64,000 bases of DNA from Strigops habroptila (GCF_004027225.2 NC_044296.2:3950796-4014795), one strand, 5' to 3'. Numbered from the stretch's first letter, positions 22,601-37,600 are shown. A program made the numbers and translations. Notes: a model not told the origin generated them from the letters alone.

Positions 22601-25600
22601 TGGGTCCAGTTCTGGGCTCCTCAGTGCAAAAGAGACATGGACATGCTGCAGAGAGTCCAGTGAAGGGCCATGAAGATGATGAAGGGACTGGAGCACATCA
22701 TGGATGAGGGAAGGCTGAGAGAGCTGAGACTGTTCAGCCTGGAGAAGGGAAGGCTCAGGGAGATGCTATCAATGTATATTAACACCTGAAAGGAAGGTGT
22801 AAAGAAGATGCAGCCAGGCTCTTCTCAGCAGTGCCCAGTGACAGGACAAGAGGCCATGGGCACAAACTGAAACACAGGAGGCTCCCTCTGAACATCAGGA
22901 AACACTTCTTTACTGAGAGGGTGACCGAGCACTGGCATAAGAGGCCCAGAGAGGTTTTGGAGTCTCCATCCTTGGCAATATTCAAAAGCTGTCTGGACAT
23001 GGTCCTGGGCAACCTACTTTTAAGTGGTCTTGCTTGAGCCAGGGAATATGGATAAAACTTCCAGAGATACCTTCCAACCTCAGCCATTCTGTGATTCTGT
23101 GATCTCAGTAATACTGTCATTAAAAATCCTGTACTATACAGAAAGCACTTTTGCACTGGCCTCACCAATCACAACAACTTTCCCTGTCTTAATTTCTTAG
23201 TTTTGTTACAAATGCAAATCATCCTGGAGCAAGTGCTGGGACCCTTACTCAGATGTCACTGGCTTTGTTCACAGAAATCTCCCCTGGAGTCCAATCCACA
23301 TTTTTCTTGAATACAAGCATCAGAAGTGGACCCAACAGTGTAGTAACTATTTTTGCTCAACTTTCCCTAATAATATTGAGTGTTCCTTTCACCCCACTCT
23401 TAGGAATGTACGTGTTTTATTCCACTAGGGCAAGAAAGAATCCATCCCAGATGAACCCCTGTGCTCCCAAGCCGTCTAAGGTGGATCCTCCCTCCCCATG
23501 GGACGTACAGGGGACTACAAACCAATCCATACCGTGCCTCTGAAGATGAACATGTAGACCATGTGAATAATTAGGCAGGACCAGAAGACATGGAGCAGCT
23601 GCAGAGTTATCAGGAGAGCATTCACGAAGTAGTATCCGAAGAAGGGTTGGAATATCTCCATGGAGTAATAGTAGGTATTATAAAGCACACTGCAAAAGAG
23701 AGGGAATTGCAGTGGAGGGAAAGTATGTTGTTAGTATGGCCGTAATTAAGCCCTAGAAAGCTCTAGTCACAGAGGAAGTTTAAGGGCAATCACCTTCTTC
23801 ATATATATAACACATGTGAGCCAACTCCCAGTTTCTCACCAGAAGTAAGAGGGTAGAGCCGAGGACTCCTCCTCTGCAATATTCTTCAGGACTTTCAGGC
23901 TACTCTATGAATTTCAAGGCAGACCACCCTCCTTTACCCCAAGGCAGCAGCAACAGCCATGTGGCACTGTGGCCTGTGCAAAGGGTAGGGACATATGCTC
24001 AAGGACTGAAAAGCAAAGGCTGCAGCAAAAGATTTGGCACCCAGCTGAACGATCCTGTCTCTCAGAAGGCAGCTTTTCCATTTCCCTCTACTGCAGCAGA
24101 CTCACGTGTAGGGGAAAACGACCAGGCGGCTGATGAGGAAAACAGCTGAGAAGATCATAAAGAGGCTGTCACAAGTTTTTTTCCACTTCATGTAATTGAA
24201 TATCTTAGTTGGCTGGAAGGAGAAAGAACAATAAAACAGCAGGCCAAGACAGTGAGTGCATCTGCACGTGCTCCAGGGTGCTAAAGAGCCAGATATGACA
24301 CAATCTGCATGCAGTCAATCATGCCTCTTCCTGGCTGGTTGCAGGGCACCCTAGGCTGGGTGCAATCAGTATTGAGTTAGCTGGGAAACACCATAACGCC
24401 AGGCCCACACTGTGCTAGGTCAGAAAGCACCCTTTTGGCTGAAGAGCACCACTGCCTGGCACGTAAGCTGTGGAGCTCACCTCTAGGAAGCAATCAGAAG
24501 CATCATGAATGACCATCACCAGGGTCCCAATGCGGATGTAATTCGCACAGTATGAGAAGCTGATCAGGAAGATGGTTGCAGCATGATGGACTATCTGCTC
24601 CTTGAAATCCTGATGAGAAAGGTGACAGCAGTGAATAAAATCCATAGTGCACCTTCTGCCCTGGTTAAAACGTGCCTCCTGCAGGTAGCAATGAAATCTC
24701 TCTACTCAGCCACTAAGAAACCTCCCACTATAAGGTATTACCCATAGAAGTTTTCTACCCAACACATTCCAGAAACACAGGCAACCAAGAGACCAGTTTA
24801 TGGTGTAAACTGAGGATCTTACAACAAAGAACACTCCCTCCCTCCCCCAGTAATGGTCCCAGGATGATGCAAATCAGAAGACAGAAGAACAAAAGCCAAT
24901 GATTCAACATCAAGACAGCTTCCTTTCCATCACAAAGCAGTGCCCATGTGCATCTCTGCTCTGTGCCCCTGTTCCTACCTGTTTGCACAATCATCTCATA
25001 CCCCCTACTCGCTGATGGAGGCTCAATCACTCTTTATTTACAAGGGTACATTTGCAGCCTCAATGCTTGTGTATGTAACCATGCAGCATCCTCTCTGTGG
25101 GGCACTGGTACCTAGGTGCACATGCAGCTTAACTGGCAGAGAATCATCTCTTTTCCCCTGTCAGTGATTTGTGCAGCCCAGAAGAGGCCCAGAAGAGTTT
25201 TTAAGTTTGGATTGAGCACTCTGCAGTAGTTTGTGCCTTTCTATGTCAGGGTTTGTATTCTCCACTTCCCACAGGAGAGGGAAGCCAGTGACTGGGAATG
25301 AGCAAGGAAACAGTCCCCCAGAACCTCAGAGTAGCACTATACACTGCTCTTGAAGATGACTCTCAGCCTTCAGCCTCTTTGTGCTTGATTCTTCCCTAAG
25401 GCTTGCCACTCACCTTCCTCTTCACATCAAAGGGCAAGGTGAAGACCAGCGACCAGTAGAAGGAGAGCTCCAGCAGGTAGTACCAGAACAGGGAGGGCTG
25501 GAGGGGCTGTGAGAGAGGGAGAGACAGTGAACTACCCATCAGATAAAGCAGAGCAAGGGCTGGAAGTGAAGGCTCCTTCCTAGGCAAAAGAATATCAGAA

Positions 25601-28600
25601 ACCAAACCAACAAAACTGGTTCTTGCAGCTTCAGGGGGGGAATACTTCAATTGAACAATGTAGTTGCTTACTAAATGTCATCTGTGCTGAGGCAAAAGCA
25701 AATAGCCAGGGGAATTCCACTTTGCTGAATCATGTGGAACATTTCAGGAACCACCAGGAAGATCCTGAATATTTTTTGTGCTTCTTTAGCACTGTGCAGA
25801 TTCCTGAGCAGTCATTCTAGAGCTTTAAAAACTACACAAACCATTTCACTATGGTGAAACAGATAAGTAGTAGCTGAATAAATGATTCACTGTTTAGAAT
25901 TCGAGGAGATGCTTCAGCCACCTTTTACTCTAGCACTGACTTTTCAGTTTAATCAAACCAAGAGGGGGAAAGCACATCCCCAGTGCGGGGTTGCACAGCT
26001 GGAAAACTAAAAGCTTCGACCCACTCAGCAAGATATGTGCTATTTAACAAGGAATTTCTCACTGTTGTGGCACTTTATGGCCTCTTTAAACGTGAACTTA
26101 TTTGATTATAAAAAAATTACTATGACAAAGAGGCTTTGCAACTACCATTTCTAAGAATTAGGGAGGATGGTGCTCCCAAATAGCAGTTTAACTGAGCATT
26201 CTCTACCCAAAACATTCATGAATGGCCTTCATAGATTTTAGTTTGTCTTCCTTTGTACCACCAGTGACTGGCCAGGAGAGGAAGCACACCTGGATGCACT
26301 GATGCTACCAGGGGATATTAACATCTCCCAGGCTGGTGCGTGCTGTTCACACTGGAGATTATCCAAACAGGAGCTCTGGATTAGAAGGGCTTTCTTTTCC
26401 CCCCACAGATAAGATAATTTGGGAGAACTGCTATTTCTTTCGTCATTGTCTGTATCAGAGGGCACAGTGTGTTTAGTAAGAACTGTGTTTAAAACATTCT
26501 TTGCTCTTGCTAATGCACGTTTCTCCTTGACCTTTCTTGCTCTTTGCCAGTGGGACATTATGAGCTCTGGTTTGGGTCTTTTCTGTTTGTTATAGATGTT
26601 CAAAAGTGTGTGTATTGTGTTTATATGGCAGTGGGGCTGCAAGGAGTGGCTTCTGTTAGAAGACGCCAGAAGCTGCCCCATGGCTGACAGAGCAGAGATT
26701 CTCCTGCAGACCCATGGAGGTCCATGGTGGAGCAGATTATCTGGCCTGTAGAAGACCCCTTGCTGGAGCTGGTGGATGTGCCCAAAGAAGACTGTGACCC
26801 CACAGAGAGCGCACACTGGAGGAGGCTGCTGACAGGACCTGTGATCCTGTGGAGAGGAGCCCACACTGGAGCAGGTCTTCTGGCAGGACCTGTGGCCCCA
26901 CAGAGGATGACCCTGGAGCAGTCCCTTCCTGACAGACTGCACCCTGTGGAAAGGACCCACAGTGGAGAGGTTCATGGAGGACTATGTCCCGTGGGTGGGA
27001 CCTCATGCTTGAGCAGGGGAAGACTGTGAGGAGGAAGGAGCAGCAAAGACAATGTGTGATGAACTGACCACAAGCCCCATTCCCGTCCCCCTGCAATGCT
27101 CAGGAGGAGGAGGCGGAGAAGTCAGGAGTGAAGTTGAGTCCAGGAAGAAGAGGGTAGGGGGAAGGTGTTTTTAGATTTGTTCTCATTTCTTATCATCCTG
27201 CTCTCCTTGGGGAGCACTGTGGACATGAAGGTCCTACACCTGGGTTGGGGCAATCCCAGGCACAGCTACAGGTTGGGCAGAGAAGAGATTCAGAGCAGCC
27301 TGAGGAGAAGGACTTGGGGGTGTTGGTTGATGAGAAACTGAACATGAGCAGCTTCAGTGTGCACTTGAGCCCAGAAACCAACCGTATCCTGGGCTGCACC
27401 AAAAGAAGTGTGACCAGCAGGTCAAAGGAGGTGATCCTGCCCCTCTACTCTGCTCTCGTGAGACCTCACTTGGAGTACTGCGTACAGTTCTGGTGTCCTC
27501 AACATAAAAAGGACGTGGAGCTGTTGGAGCAAGTCCAGAGGAGGCCACAAGGATGACCAGGGGCTGGAGCACCTCTCATACGAAGACAGGCTGAGGAAGT
27601 TGGGGCTGTTCAGCCTGGAGAAGAGAAGCTGCGTGGAGACCTCAGAGCAGCTTCCAGTGTCTGAAAGGGGCCTATAAGGGTGCTGGGGAGGGACTCTTCA
27701 TTAGGGACTGTAGTGGTAGGACAAGGGGTGATGGGTTCAAACTTAAACAGGGGAAGTTTAGATTAGATATAAGGATGAAGTTCTTCCTTGTGAGGGTGGT
27801 GAGGCACTGGAATGGGCTGCCCAAGGAAGTTGTGAATGCTCCATCCCTGGCAGTGTTCAAAGCCAGGTTGGACAGAGGTTTAGTGACATGGTTTAGTGCG
27901 ACGTATTCCTGCCCATGGCAGGGGGGTTGGGACTAGATGATCTTAAGGTCCTTTCCAACCTTTACTATTCTATGATTCTTCAGTATAGCCGAAAGTACAT
28001 AGCATTCAAAGCATGTCCTCTGCTCTACATACTCTCCACTCAAGTCTTCACTTCTCTTCAGGTATCATTTCCTTCTCTGGCCTCAGTCTCCTCTACAAAC
28101 TAAACATTGGAGCATTCCCATTTTTCAGTTTCTTGGCTCACCTGGTCAGAAGTCTCCCTTCCTCTTAATTTCTCCTCGTGCTTTCCAGACAATGTTATTG
28201 TGTTTAGATTATACTAGATACAAAGATATTGTCCCTTGATGAGGATCTGGCTTTGAATTCTTAGGGCTCCTGAGTCTGAATTTAATTCAGTGCTCTTTCT
28301 TTTGTCACTAGTATAACCTGATTTTCAAAAGACAGTACATGAATTATAACAGCAATTTTCCCTCTTGCAGGACTCACCTGTTGTGGATATCCTGTCCAGC
28401 ACTCTCTATGGTCCCAAAGCCAAGGCTTCTGCAAAGAAAACACAACACGAATGTGAGAATGCTTGATGAATTCTTCTCTCATCAACTGCCTCACTCCTTC
28501 AGTTTGTTACTACTACAAACTTTGTTGTGTTTAATTAAAGGCAGAGATGGCCACACTGTCTGGAATTCAGTTGCAAATAGGTTTCCACTACAAGAACTTG

Positions 28601-31600
28601 CAGCTGCTTGTGACGTTACCAGTTTGTGGCTATTGAGCTGAAATTTCACGTGCTGTTCAGCCCAGTTCCAAATAAAATAGCTCAAAGAAGATTTATACCA
28701 ACTCCTTGCAGTCTTCTACAAGTTTGGGGTGGCGGCGGGGATGTTTTGAGTGTATTAAAATACACTTACAACTATTTCATTAAGAATCTCTGTGTTTGGA
28801 CAACAACACTTAAATGTGGTAAAAAGGGTGAAAACTTGTGTGTCAAGAACATGTTTTTTCTTCTAAATGTGAGGATCATGCTGCAGTCCGTTAAGTAATG
28901 AACCTCTGAGAAGATCCTACTGTGTCCACACTTCATATACAACTGGCAGTTGAGAACCTGACAACTTGGAAACTTTCACAAAAACATGGCAACTAAAGTC
29001 CCCCAAAGTTCTTCCTGCATGGAGCATGCTCTGACCCTTTGCCATGTCCAGATTTGATCGGAGCATACAGTGATGGAACATATTCTATGCTGCATCTGTA
29101 AGGGTAATTTTCTAGATCAGTTCTACAAGGCTCCAGATATCAGAGCTAAGGAGATATTTCTTCTCCCACTGAGCACCTGCTGGTGCATGAGCAGTACAGA
29201 AGGGAAGCAGGAAGCAGTGGTTTCCACAAGCAGCGGTAATTAGGCTGTGTAGACACAGCCTCCTGCTGGCTGGAAGCGGGGTTTGGCATAGGATTTACAG
29301 CAGATACAGGTACAGAACCAGGAGAGAAGTGTGATATAGAATCAGAGAGGGCTAAGCAATAACTCTGAAACTACGGCACACTGTGTTACCTGAACTAGAA
29401 AGGAACCCCAGATCTCTGAGTTTCATCATTCCTCTACTCTCAGCAAGTAAAGCTGTTTTCTGGTGGCCTACTCTGAGATAAGCAGGCCCAGAGGAAACCA
29501 CGAAGATGCTCCAAGGGCTGGAGCAGCTCTGCTCTGGAGCCAGGCTGAGAGAGCTGGGCTGGGGCAGCCTGGAGAAGACTCGTGAAGGGGAGACCTTAGA
29601 GCAGCTCCAGTGCCTAAAGGGGCTCCAGGAAACCTGGAGAGGGGCTTTGGACAAGGGATGTAGGGACAGGACAAGGGGAATGGCTTTAACCTGCCAGAGG
29701 GGAGATTGAGATGAGCTCTGAGGCAGAAGCTCTTCCCTGTGAGGGTGCTGAGGCGCTGGCACAGGGTGCCCAGAGAAGCTGTGGCTGCCCCATCCCTGGC
29801 AGTGTTCAAGGCCAGGTTGGACACAGGGGCTTGGAGCAACCTGCTCTAGTGGAAGGTGTCCCTGCCCGTGGCAGGGGTTGGAGCTGGATGAACTTTAAAG
29901 GTTCCTTCCAGCCCAAACCATTCTACCGTTCTGTAACTTCCTACTGCTACCTGGTATTTCTCACTCATGGGACAGAAGTCTTTTGCTTTCAGTCTAAAGC
30001 TACTAAGATAAATTTTAAACACGTGCTTTTTTCTAAAGAAAGAAGGGTGTCCCAGAGAAACAAATGCATGTTAAAATACCGCTCAGATTACAAAGTAAAC
30101 ATGCAAAAGTCAGGAAATGTCATATGTAACAACACTTTGTCCCATTCATTCTTTGTCCTTCTTTTTAACGTAGTCATTTTGTTACAACTTTAGCTAACAG
30201 AATAACACGCTATCTGCTACAGGATCTAAAGGTGCTGTCCGTAGATGCCTCCTTCTCTTGCAAAAACTGGGAGATGTGTACTGAAGAAAGACTTTTCTGA
30301 AAAGTGGAGATGATCTTTTATTCCTAGAATGGCCAGAGAAATGCAGAAGAACAGGGTTTTGCCTTCAATTTTGATGTACAGATTTGTAAAACACTACAAT
30401 TGGGATTTAGATACTTTCACTCCTCTGCTAGCTCATACTCCTCGAGTACCTTAAATTCTGACTTGAAAGTCAGTCTAAGTTCAGAAGTTCTTGTTACAAT
30501 AATGAGAAGTTACAAGCATCCTTTGTGCCTGCTGGCTTGGGATCTGCAGGTTTTCTATTCCTTACCACCTCAGAAGGTGCCAGTGTAAAGCTCACCTAAA
30601 GAACTGGATTCAGGAAAAGAGCCAGGAGAACTTCTAACATACAGTCAGAGGACGGCCAGTGCCCCTAGTCTCAGCTTACTGATCAGAGCATATTCATGGC
30701 TTCTATTACCTCTTCTGCCTGTTGAGGCAGATCAATTTGTATCAAGAGAACTCATTATTTATCAAATTGGAGAAAAGGCAGAGGCACGAGCTTGAACCAA
30801 TTACACCTTGGGCAAGGAAAAGAAAATTAACAAATAAAGTGATTAAATTGCAGTCCATGCTCCAAAGGAAACCTGAGTTTTTTACCTTAAACAGATATCA
30901 GATACAACTCACTACCAGGCCCTGCAGCTTCCATCTGAGGTAAGTGTTCCATGTCCTACCCCACAGAAATGTATTTTTACACAATCCCAATTGTCTTCTG
31001 CTTTGCCAGAAGCAGAGGAAACCTCTTGGTTTTGAGCTGGAATGTTTAAAACAAGCACGGTCCAATCTGTGCGTGGTCTTTTAAATGTGTTGTGTAGAGG
31101 ATACACACTGACCTGGTGGGAAAACCTCTATGAGAAGGTCTGAAAGGACCTGTTTGACAACACAATCTGTTCTTGCAGGCACTGGCTGGGTAGAACAGCA
31201 GGTGGCACTGCTGGTGTACTCACATCGTACAGGACAGCAAGTCCAGTGACGAAAGAACTGATGTAAAATGTAAACCTCCAGCTACAAACAAACAAAACAG
31301 AGCACGTTAGAATGCCATTCATTAACCACCGCCCTGCGATTCTGTGTAGCAACCCTACCCGTTCAAAGAATGGCACTATTAAGGCAAAGACATATATCAC
31401 TGTGTTCAGCGTTTGCCCATAACAGGAGTGGCTGTTTGCATGTCAGTGGCACATCCAACAGATCACAAAGAGCAATTGTTCTGCTTTAAAGATGAAAATA
31501 CAAGACTCCTGCTGACTAAAATCTCCCAGATAATCATTCCAAACCTGCCCAGCACTAGCAGCTGCATGGGTAAAAGTCGAACAATGCCAATCTCTCTCCT

Positions 31601-34600
31601 AGGCTTTGGAGATTGGGCATGCTTAATTCATTATCATGTAAAGTAATGAATATGTCATGCTCGAGCTCAGTCAGAAGCTGGTAATGGTTTAACCACATTA
31701 AACCCACATACAAATACATAGGAACTGTTTGCCAAGTTCAGTGGGCTGAGGCAGGTCACCCTGAATATACACACATAATAAGGAATGAAGGGAATTTTAC
31801 CCCAATGGGACAAACAAGCTGTTAATAAACCAAACACATGAAATCTTCAAAGGAGAAAAACTGTCTAAACCAGTCCTTAAATTTCCAAACATCTCTGTAA
31901 CAAATCAGAAGTAACTTCATTCTGAGAAAGAATAAGACTCTACCCGCCAATGACACCCCCAGGAGCTCCAAGCCAGACATAACCTGTGCAAAGCTCCTAT
32001 GTCACATCAGACAGACATTCCTTCTACAGACTGTGCGTGGTGACAGAGGGCAGGTGGAAGGACTCCATCCTCACTGAGTTGAGTCACTAAAGTATTTACT
32101 GTTTCCTATTTATCGTAAGTCAGCTGAGCGCAGGAAGAACTTAGATTTCATCTTCATGGAAGGAGATGAAGCAGATTGCTTTACAACTCCTTGCCCACAG
32201 ATTTTGCATGTCTAGCTGCAACTACCTGGAATATTATAAATAAATTAGAGTTAAATTAGGGGTTTTAAGCAGGGGTTTTGAATGAGAGGTTGAGTGCTAA
32301 GTGGAGCACAAGGTGATTAGCTCAAAGTTGATGCCTATCCTACGGTTACACACTTTTAGACAAGTGAATAGCACTGCAGGTATTTAATGATTTCATTTAT
32401 CTCTGTGGCATTCCTCGGAGAACCTACTTCCTTACACAAAGAGCAAAGCAGCCACTTATAAGAAAGACACTTCAAGCAAGCTCGGGAGAATCCTCCTTTT
32501 CTGTGGAAAGCTAAGCCAGGCCTAACATTCACAGAACCGGCTGACATGAGGTTTATTTTGTACATCCACCTCATCAGGAGGATTTCCACTGTTTCCAAGA
32601 AGAATTTTGCTCTTTGGAAAACACAAGCTTTCACACAAGCCCCTTTTCGTGCCACTGACAGCAGACTACTATCTAGCCCACTGCCTGTGACTTCTGAAAG
32701 CAACAGTGTGCAGAACAGTTGCAGAAAAGATGCAGCAGAAGGAATAAGCTTGCAGTGAGGCAAAGGGAAGTCATGGGAAAGGCAACAGAAAGGTTGTTTT
32801 GGAGGCAGCAAAGCAGCAAGAAGCAATAAGATGCAAAACAGTAGGCAGCTTTTCAGGTACGACTGTGTTTCAAAGCAGAATGCCCACTTAGAAAGTCAAA
32901 ACCAGAAGTACTAGAAGAAATAAAGGTGAGAAAAGAGTAAAAGGAGACTTGGGAGTGAAAATAAAGGGCAAAAGCAAGGAATGTTTCAGTGACAGAAAAG
33001 CAGCAGAGAGTCGCAGAAGAACTGCAACGCAGGTGGGGTAGGGAAGACCCAGGATGCTCTCTGCATAGGAGTGGAGGGCAGACTGGGGAGGTGCTGGAGC
33101 TGGGATGCTCCCTGCATAGGGGTGGAGGGCAGGCTGGGAAGCAGTGAGCTGCCCATGGAACTCAGCTGTGGTGGAAGGCCCCTGCCGCTCATGGCTTGTG
33201 CTGCTGCTCACCAGGCCTCGCAAAACTTCTTGGACAGGCTGGGTCTGTCCGTGTTCCTCCGGCGCCGGAACCACCTCTCCACCTTCCTCACCGGCAGGTC
33301 GCACTGCTTGGCCAAAGTGATCAGCTCGCCCTGGAAAACAGGTGAGGAAGCAGGGTTCAGATCCAGCCTGGAAGGTCAGATGTGGCAATATGGGTATCTT
33401 GCCTGACCACAGAGCCCAGCTGGAGGCTCCTGAGAAACCCAAATGTGCTCAAGCTAAGGCATTTTGCACCAAGCTGTCCATTCTTAGTGTAAAAATCTCT
33501 GAGAGCAGAAAATCTTTGGCTCCTGTGGCTGGCTGGGGTTGGGTGGCCAGTGCTTTAGTGGTTCCTGCTGCTTCATTGAGCTTCTAAATATGAGTGGCAT
33601 TACCCAACTTCAGAATTCCGTGCTCCAGGTGTGACATTATTTGGCACAATAATAAGACACAAGGGCTCAATCTAGAGGAAAGCAAAGAAGACAGGACTTA
33701 CCTCGCCAGGGTTCTTGCAGCGTGTACTGTAGAATGTTTCTAGCACAGGGTTGGGCTGAGCTTTTGGTCTCTGCTTGTCTCTCACACCCAGTTTGCTACT
33801 GAGGGGCAGGGCTATGGCTCTGCAACAGAAAAGTAAAGGCTCAGCCAAAAACAGAACAGTGATTTCTGATATTGCAGCATTGTTTAAACATGATGTACTA
33901 CATCCCAGCTGCCTCCCACAGTTTGAATTTAAGCACAAGTATCATGTCAAGGAGGTAAGATGGATAAAGAAACAGAGAAGAAAAAAATCCCAAACTTACA
34001 GCAAGAACAGTGGGACATGTCCTGAGCTCTGTGCTCACTTAAGATTGGGAAATGCTATATCCTGCTTTGCCAACTTCTGAGTCCACCGTGCTTGGGCATC
34101 CAGGATTATGGCACGAAGCCCAGGCACGCAGAGCCAGCCGCGATACCTATCGGTGCTCTTTGGCTTGCTTACAGCTTATGCACAGTTACACGTTGTTGAT
34201 ACAGCCTAAATGATAAGGCCACTGCTCCTTCTAAAGCACTGAACATACACAGCATCCACTTGAACTCAGGACTTGGCTCAGGATCAAGAGGGAGTCTCTA
34301 TCAGATGTGTGATATGAAGGCAGTAGAAAGGTCTTGCTGAAACAGGAGGTCACTTGGTCTTCACTGGAGTAACTTAGCTCTGTTTTCCTAATGCAAGTCA
34401 AACATGGGTTGTAAAATAAAGACATAGCAACTAGAAACCTAGTCACAGGAGTGGATACTTATGCTAGCTGTGCATCTTCAGCCCTTTACAGGGGAACAAT
34501 GCAGGGCAAAAATACTGCATAGATAGAAAATACCAAGTGGTGACAAAACTGGGCATGGAATTGCTGTGATCAACAATTCAACTCCTCCACTACACACGCT

Positions 34601-37600
34601 CTCCTCTCCCTCATCAATGGGGTGAAGTGAGGTCCCGCACAGACTCTGCACAAACAAGAAATTTGGCTTTAAGCTGACAAGAGGGTAGATTTAGATATTA
34701 GGGAAAAATTCTTCCCTGTGAGGGTGCTGAGGTGCTGGCACAGGGTGCCCAGAGAAGCTGTGGAAGATGGTTGGAAGGGACCTTAAAGCTCCTCCAGTTC
34801 CAACCCCTTGCCACAGGCAGGGACACCTTCCACTAGAGCAGGTTGCTCCAAGCCCCTGTGTCCAACCTGGCCTTGAACACTGCCAGGGATGGGGCAGCCA
34901 CATTATTATGTATTTATTATTAGGAAATAAACCCTTTATTTGGTACATTTCAATAATTAATCCTTAATATATTTCTTGACTGCACCTGGAGCTATTACCA
35001 GGAGCAGCAGCAATGAGATTTTGCTCACACAGCTGACTTCCACCTTTCTTTCGCACAGCCAGCCCACCAGCCTGTATGCATATCAGTTGTTATTCTTCAT
35101 CATCTCTAGGAAACTCCTTTGGCATCGCTGGCTACAGGAACAATCAAAGATGTACCAAGACCCATGAAAATGATACTATTCTACCATGAGAGAAGGGCCA
35201 GGGGTACGTGTGCTTGCTGGCTACTTTCCAACACCCAGTTAACACAAAAGCCAGGTGTAAACCTTGATTAGTTTCCATGAAATTCAGCAGCACCCTGGCA
35301 CTGCTGCAACCAGCAGATGCTGGATGGCAGAGGAATATACCCATCACTGAGAACTTTGGGTTTCAGCTCTGACTGCTCTTAAGAAATGTTCAATTTATAT
35401 CTTATGATTTGTTTACTACCAAAGGGGTTAGCAGTGACATTGGACCAGCAGGTTCTGTGCTTATAACAATGACACAGTATTTCGATGATGTCCGTAACTA
35501 TACCTATAAGACTGAGAGAACATTTACCTTAAGCTCTGCAGTAGGTCTTGGTTCTTACATTAAGTGGTTCCTTGAAGTGGGCCTGAACTTTCTTTTTAAA
35601 AAGCAAGTTATTGGATACAAGCTCCTCTGACGAGGAAGATGTAACCAAGTTCTGTTGCTGAAGAAGAACCTTATTGCACCTTCTTCTCAGTCCACATCAG
35701 GAACTGAAAGGTCTGAAATTTTCCAGACACATTAAAAAGAAAGGGAATTTTCCTGCCAGGTGTCAGGGCAGTTTGCCAATGAGTATTTTAATTGAAAAAC
35801 TGTTTAAATTATCCTGACCAATTTCTTAGTTTTGTTTAATCCCTGTCTTCTCTCTCCTTCCTGCTGGTTTGTTACGGTCATGGCATAAAATGTCACTATA
35901 ACAGAAACAAGCCAGTCACAGTTGATGAAGACAGGGTGTAATTAACCAAAGTTACAACTACTTTGCTGTTGAGGCTTTAAGTTTAACCATCAATTATGGG
36001 ACCAATCCCGTTTTTATGACCATCATTAAGAAATCAAGGCCTGAAATTCTTCCTAAGGGACGTTTGTACATGTTGGATGTATGCTCTGACTCAGGTTTCA
36101 TTTAAATCTTGTTCCAAGCACAACCCTAAGAGGATGATGCTTGTACTGATTTCAACATCACAGATTCATCATCTCAGTTGCAGGGATGGTCTCATCATGG
36201 CAGTTTATCAGCTCTCTGGAAGACAGAAGGAGAAAGTCTGAGGGCTAATCAGTACCACTCTCCACAGGTAGGTAAGGCAAGACACAGAGGGACAATTCTC
36301 ATCTCAAGCCTACTTCTCCATGAGTGAGCTTCTTGCACTTTATCGTTTACACAGGAAAGTTCACACTAAGGCATTTCATTCAGCAAGCACCAAAGAACAA
36401 ACTGTCTCGTGCAAAATCTGCTCAAATTGAAACTAAATGCATTAATCATGAAGGGGCATAAAGGGATACTCCCCCACCGTGCAAAATGAGGCTACACGCT
36501 TCCTGCAGAGGCTTCTGAGTTACCATCAGATACAAGAAATAATTTAACTTTGGGGAGTGGGGTTTTCTCCCCTCCCAAAAATGTTTTTGAATTTACAAGG
36601 GTGCCCCTCTGTAAGTAATCTTCTAGTATTAAGAAATGCAGAACCAGTGACAGCAGCAACTGGAACTTCTGTTCTTTGAAGCACACAATCTCTTTTAGCT
36701 TCGTGCTTGCCCTTGGCAGAAGGCTATCCCTATGCTCCCGGAATAGTCTCTGCCTTCTCTTGCTTACAGAATGCTTCCCATCAAAGTTAAACTGACTGTT
36801 CTGTTTGATACAAGATCTCAAGTCACTACTGACTGTCCAAACTGACTTCAGTCAGGTCCCAGTTTTCAGTGAAGTACTAGAATGTGTCCCACATCTCTGC
36901 ACAAAAAACCTGCCTATAAGACCTAACAGAAAGCAGTTTTCAGATCCTTCCTGATTACGGACCACCAACAAAAGTCTCTGTGCAAAGTGAATTTCAGAAG
37001 GAAGGGTGTCCTCTTCTATCTTTCTTCTCATTCTGAGTTCAAGTATCTGTTCCCTGCGGATCAACAGTATCCCTTTCTTTCATTGGTCATCACATGGCTC
37101 ACGTGCAATTGCAACCCTCCTAAAAGACCTCCTCTTTCTGACCAAAAATTTGGGAACTACTTGGATTGAAATTCATTGACCTTGGCTTTCAGTTCCCCAA
37201 CATCCAAAAATCACTGGTCAAGTCTAAAATCACACAATAAAATTGTATGTACATTCTGGCTTTCAACTTTCTGCTTTGCTGTCCCTCAAAGCACTCCAGT
37301 TCCCACATTTGCCTAACCATACAGGCAAGAAACACTTTGCAATGGAAGCTGTGCTTCCTTCATAATCGTGGCACTCCCAAGAATTTGTTTTTTACAGAAA
37401 AGGGCCTCAAACATTACAGAATTAGAAGAGAAGCAGGGTAAAGTTCCACTAAGGTATACAGGTGCCTAAAAACAGGCTCCAAATTATGGGTGCAGGATGT
37501 ATCACCTACTCACAAGCACAATCTGGAAACATCAAAGGGAGAGGAGAGGTTCCCAAATTCCAGGCCCCCTCTTTTGTCAGGACATCATTACCAACTCCCC

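Noticed and set aside
26238-26975. A 245-codon minus-strand open frame.
   Set aside because: It spans unique intron sequence and the LTR-like repeat, has no recognisable domain and no retroviral motif.
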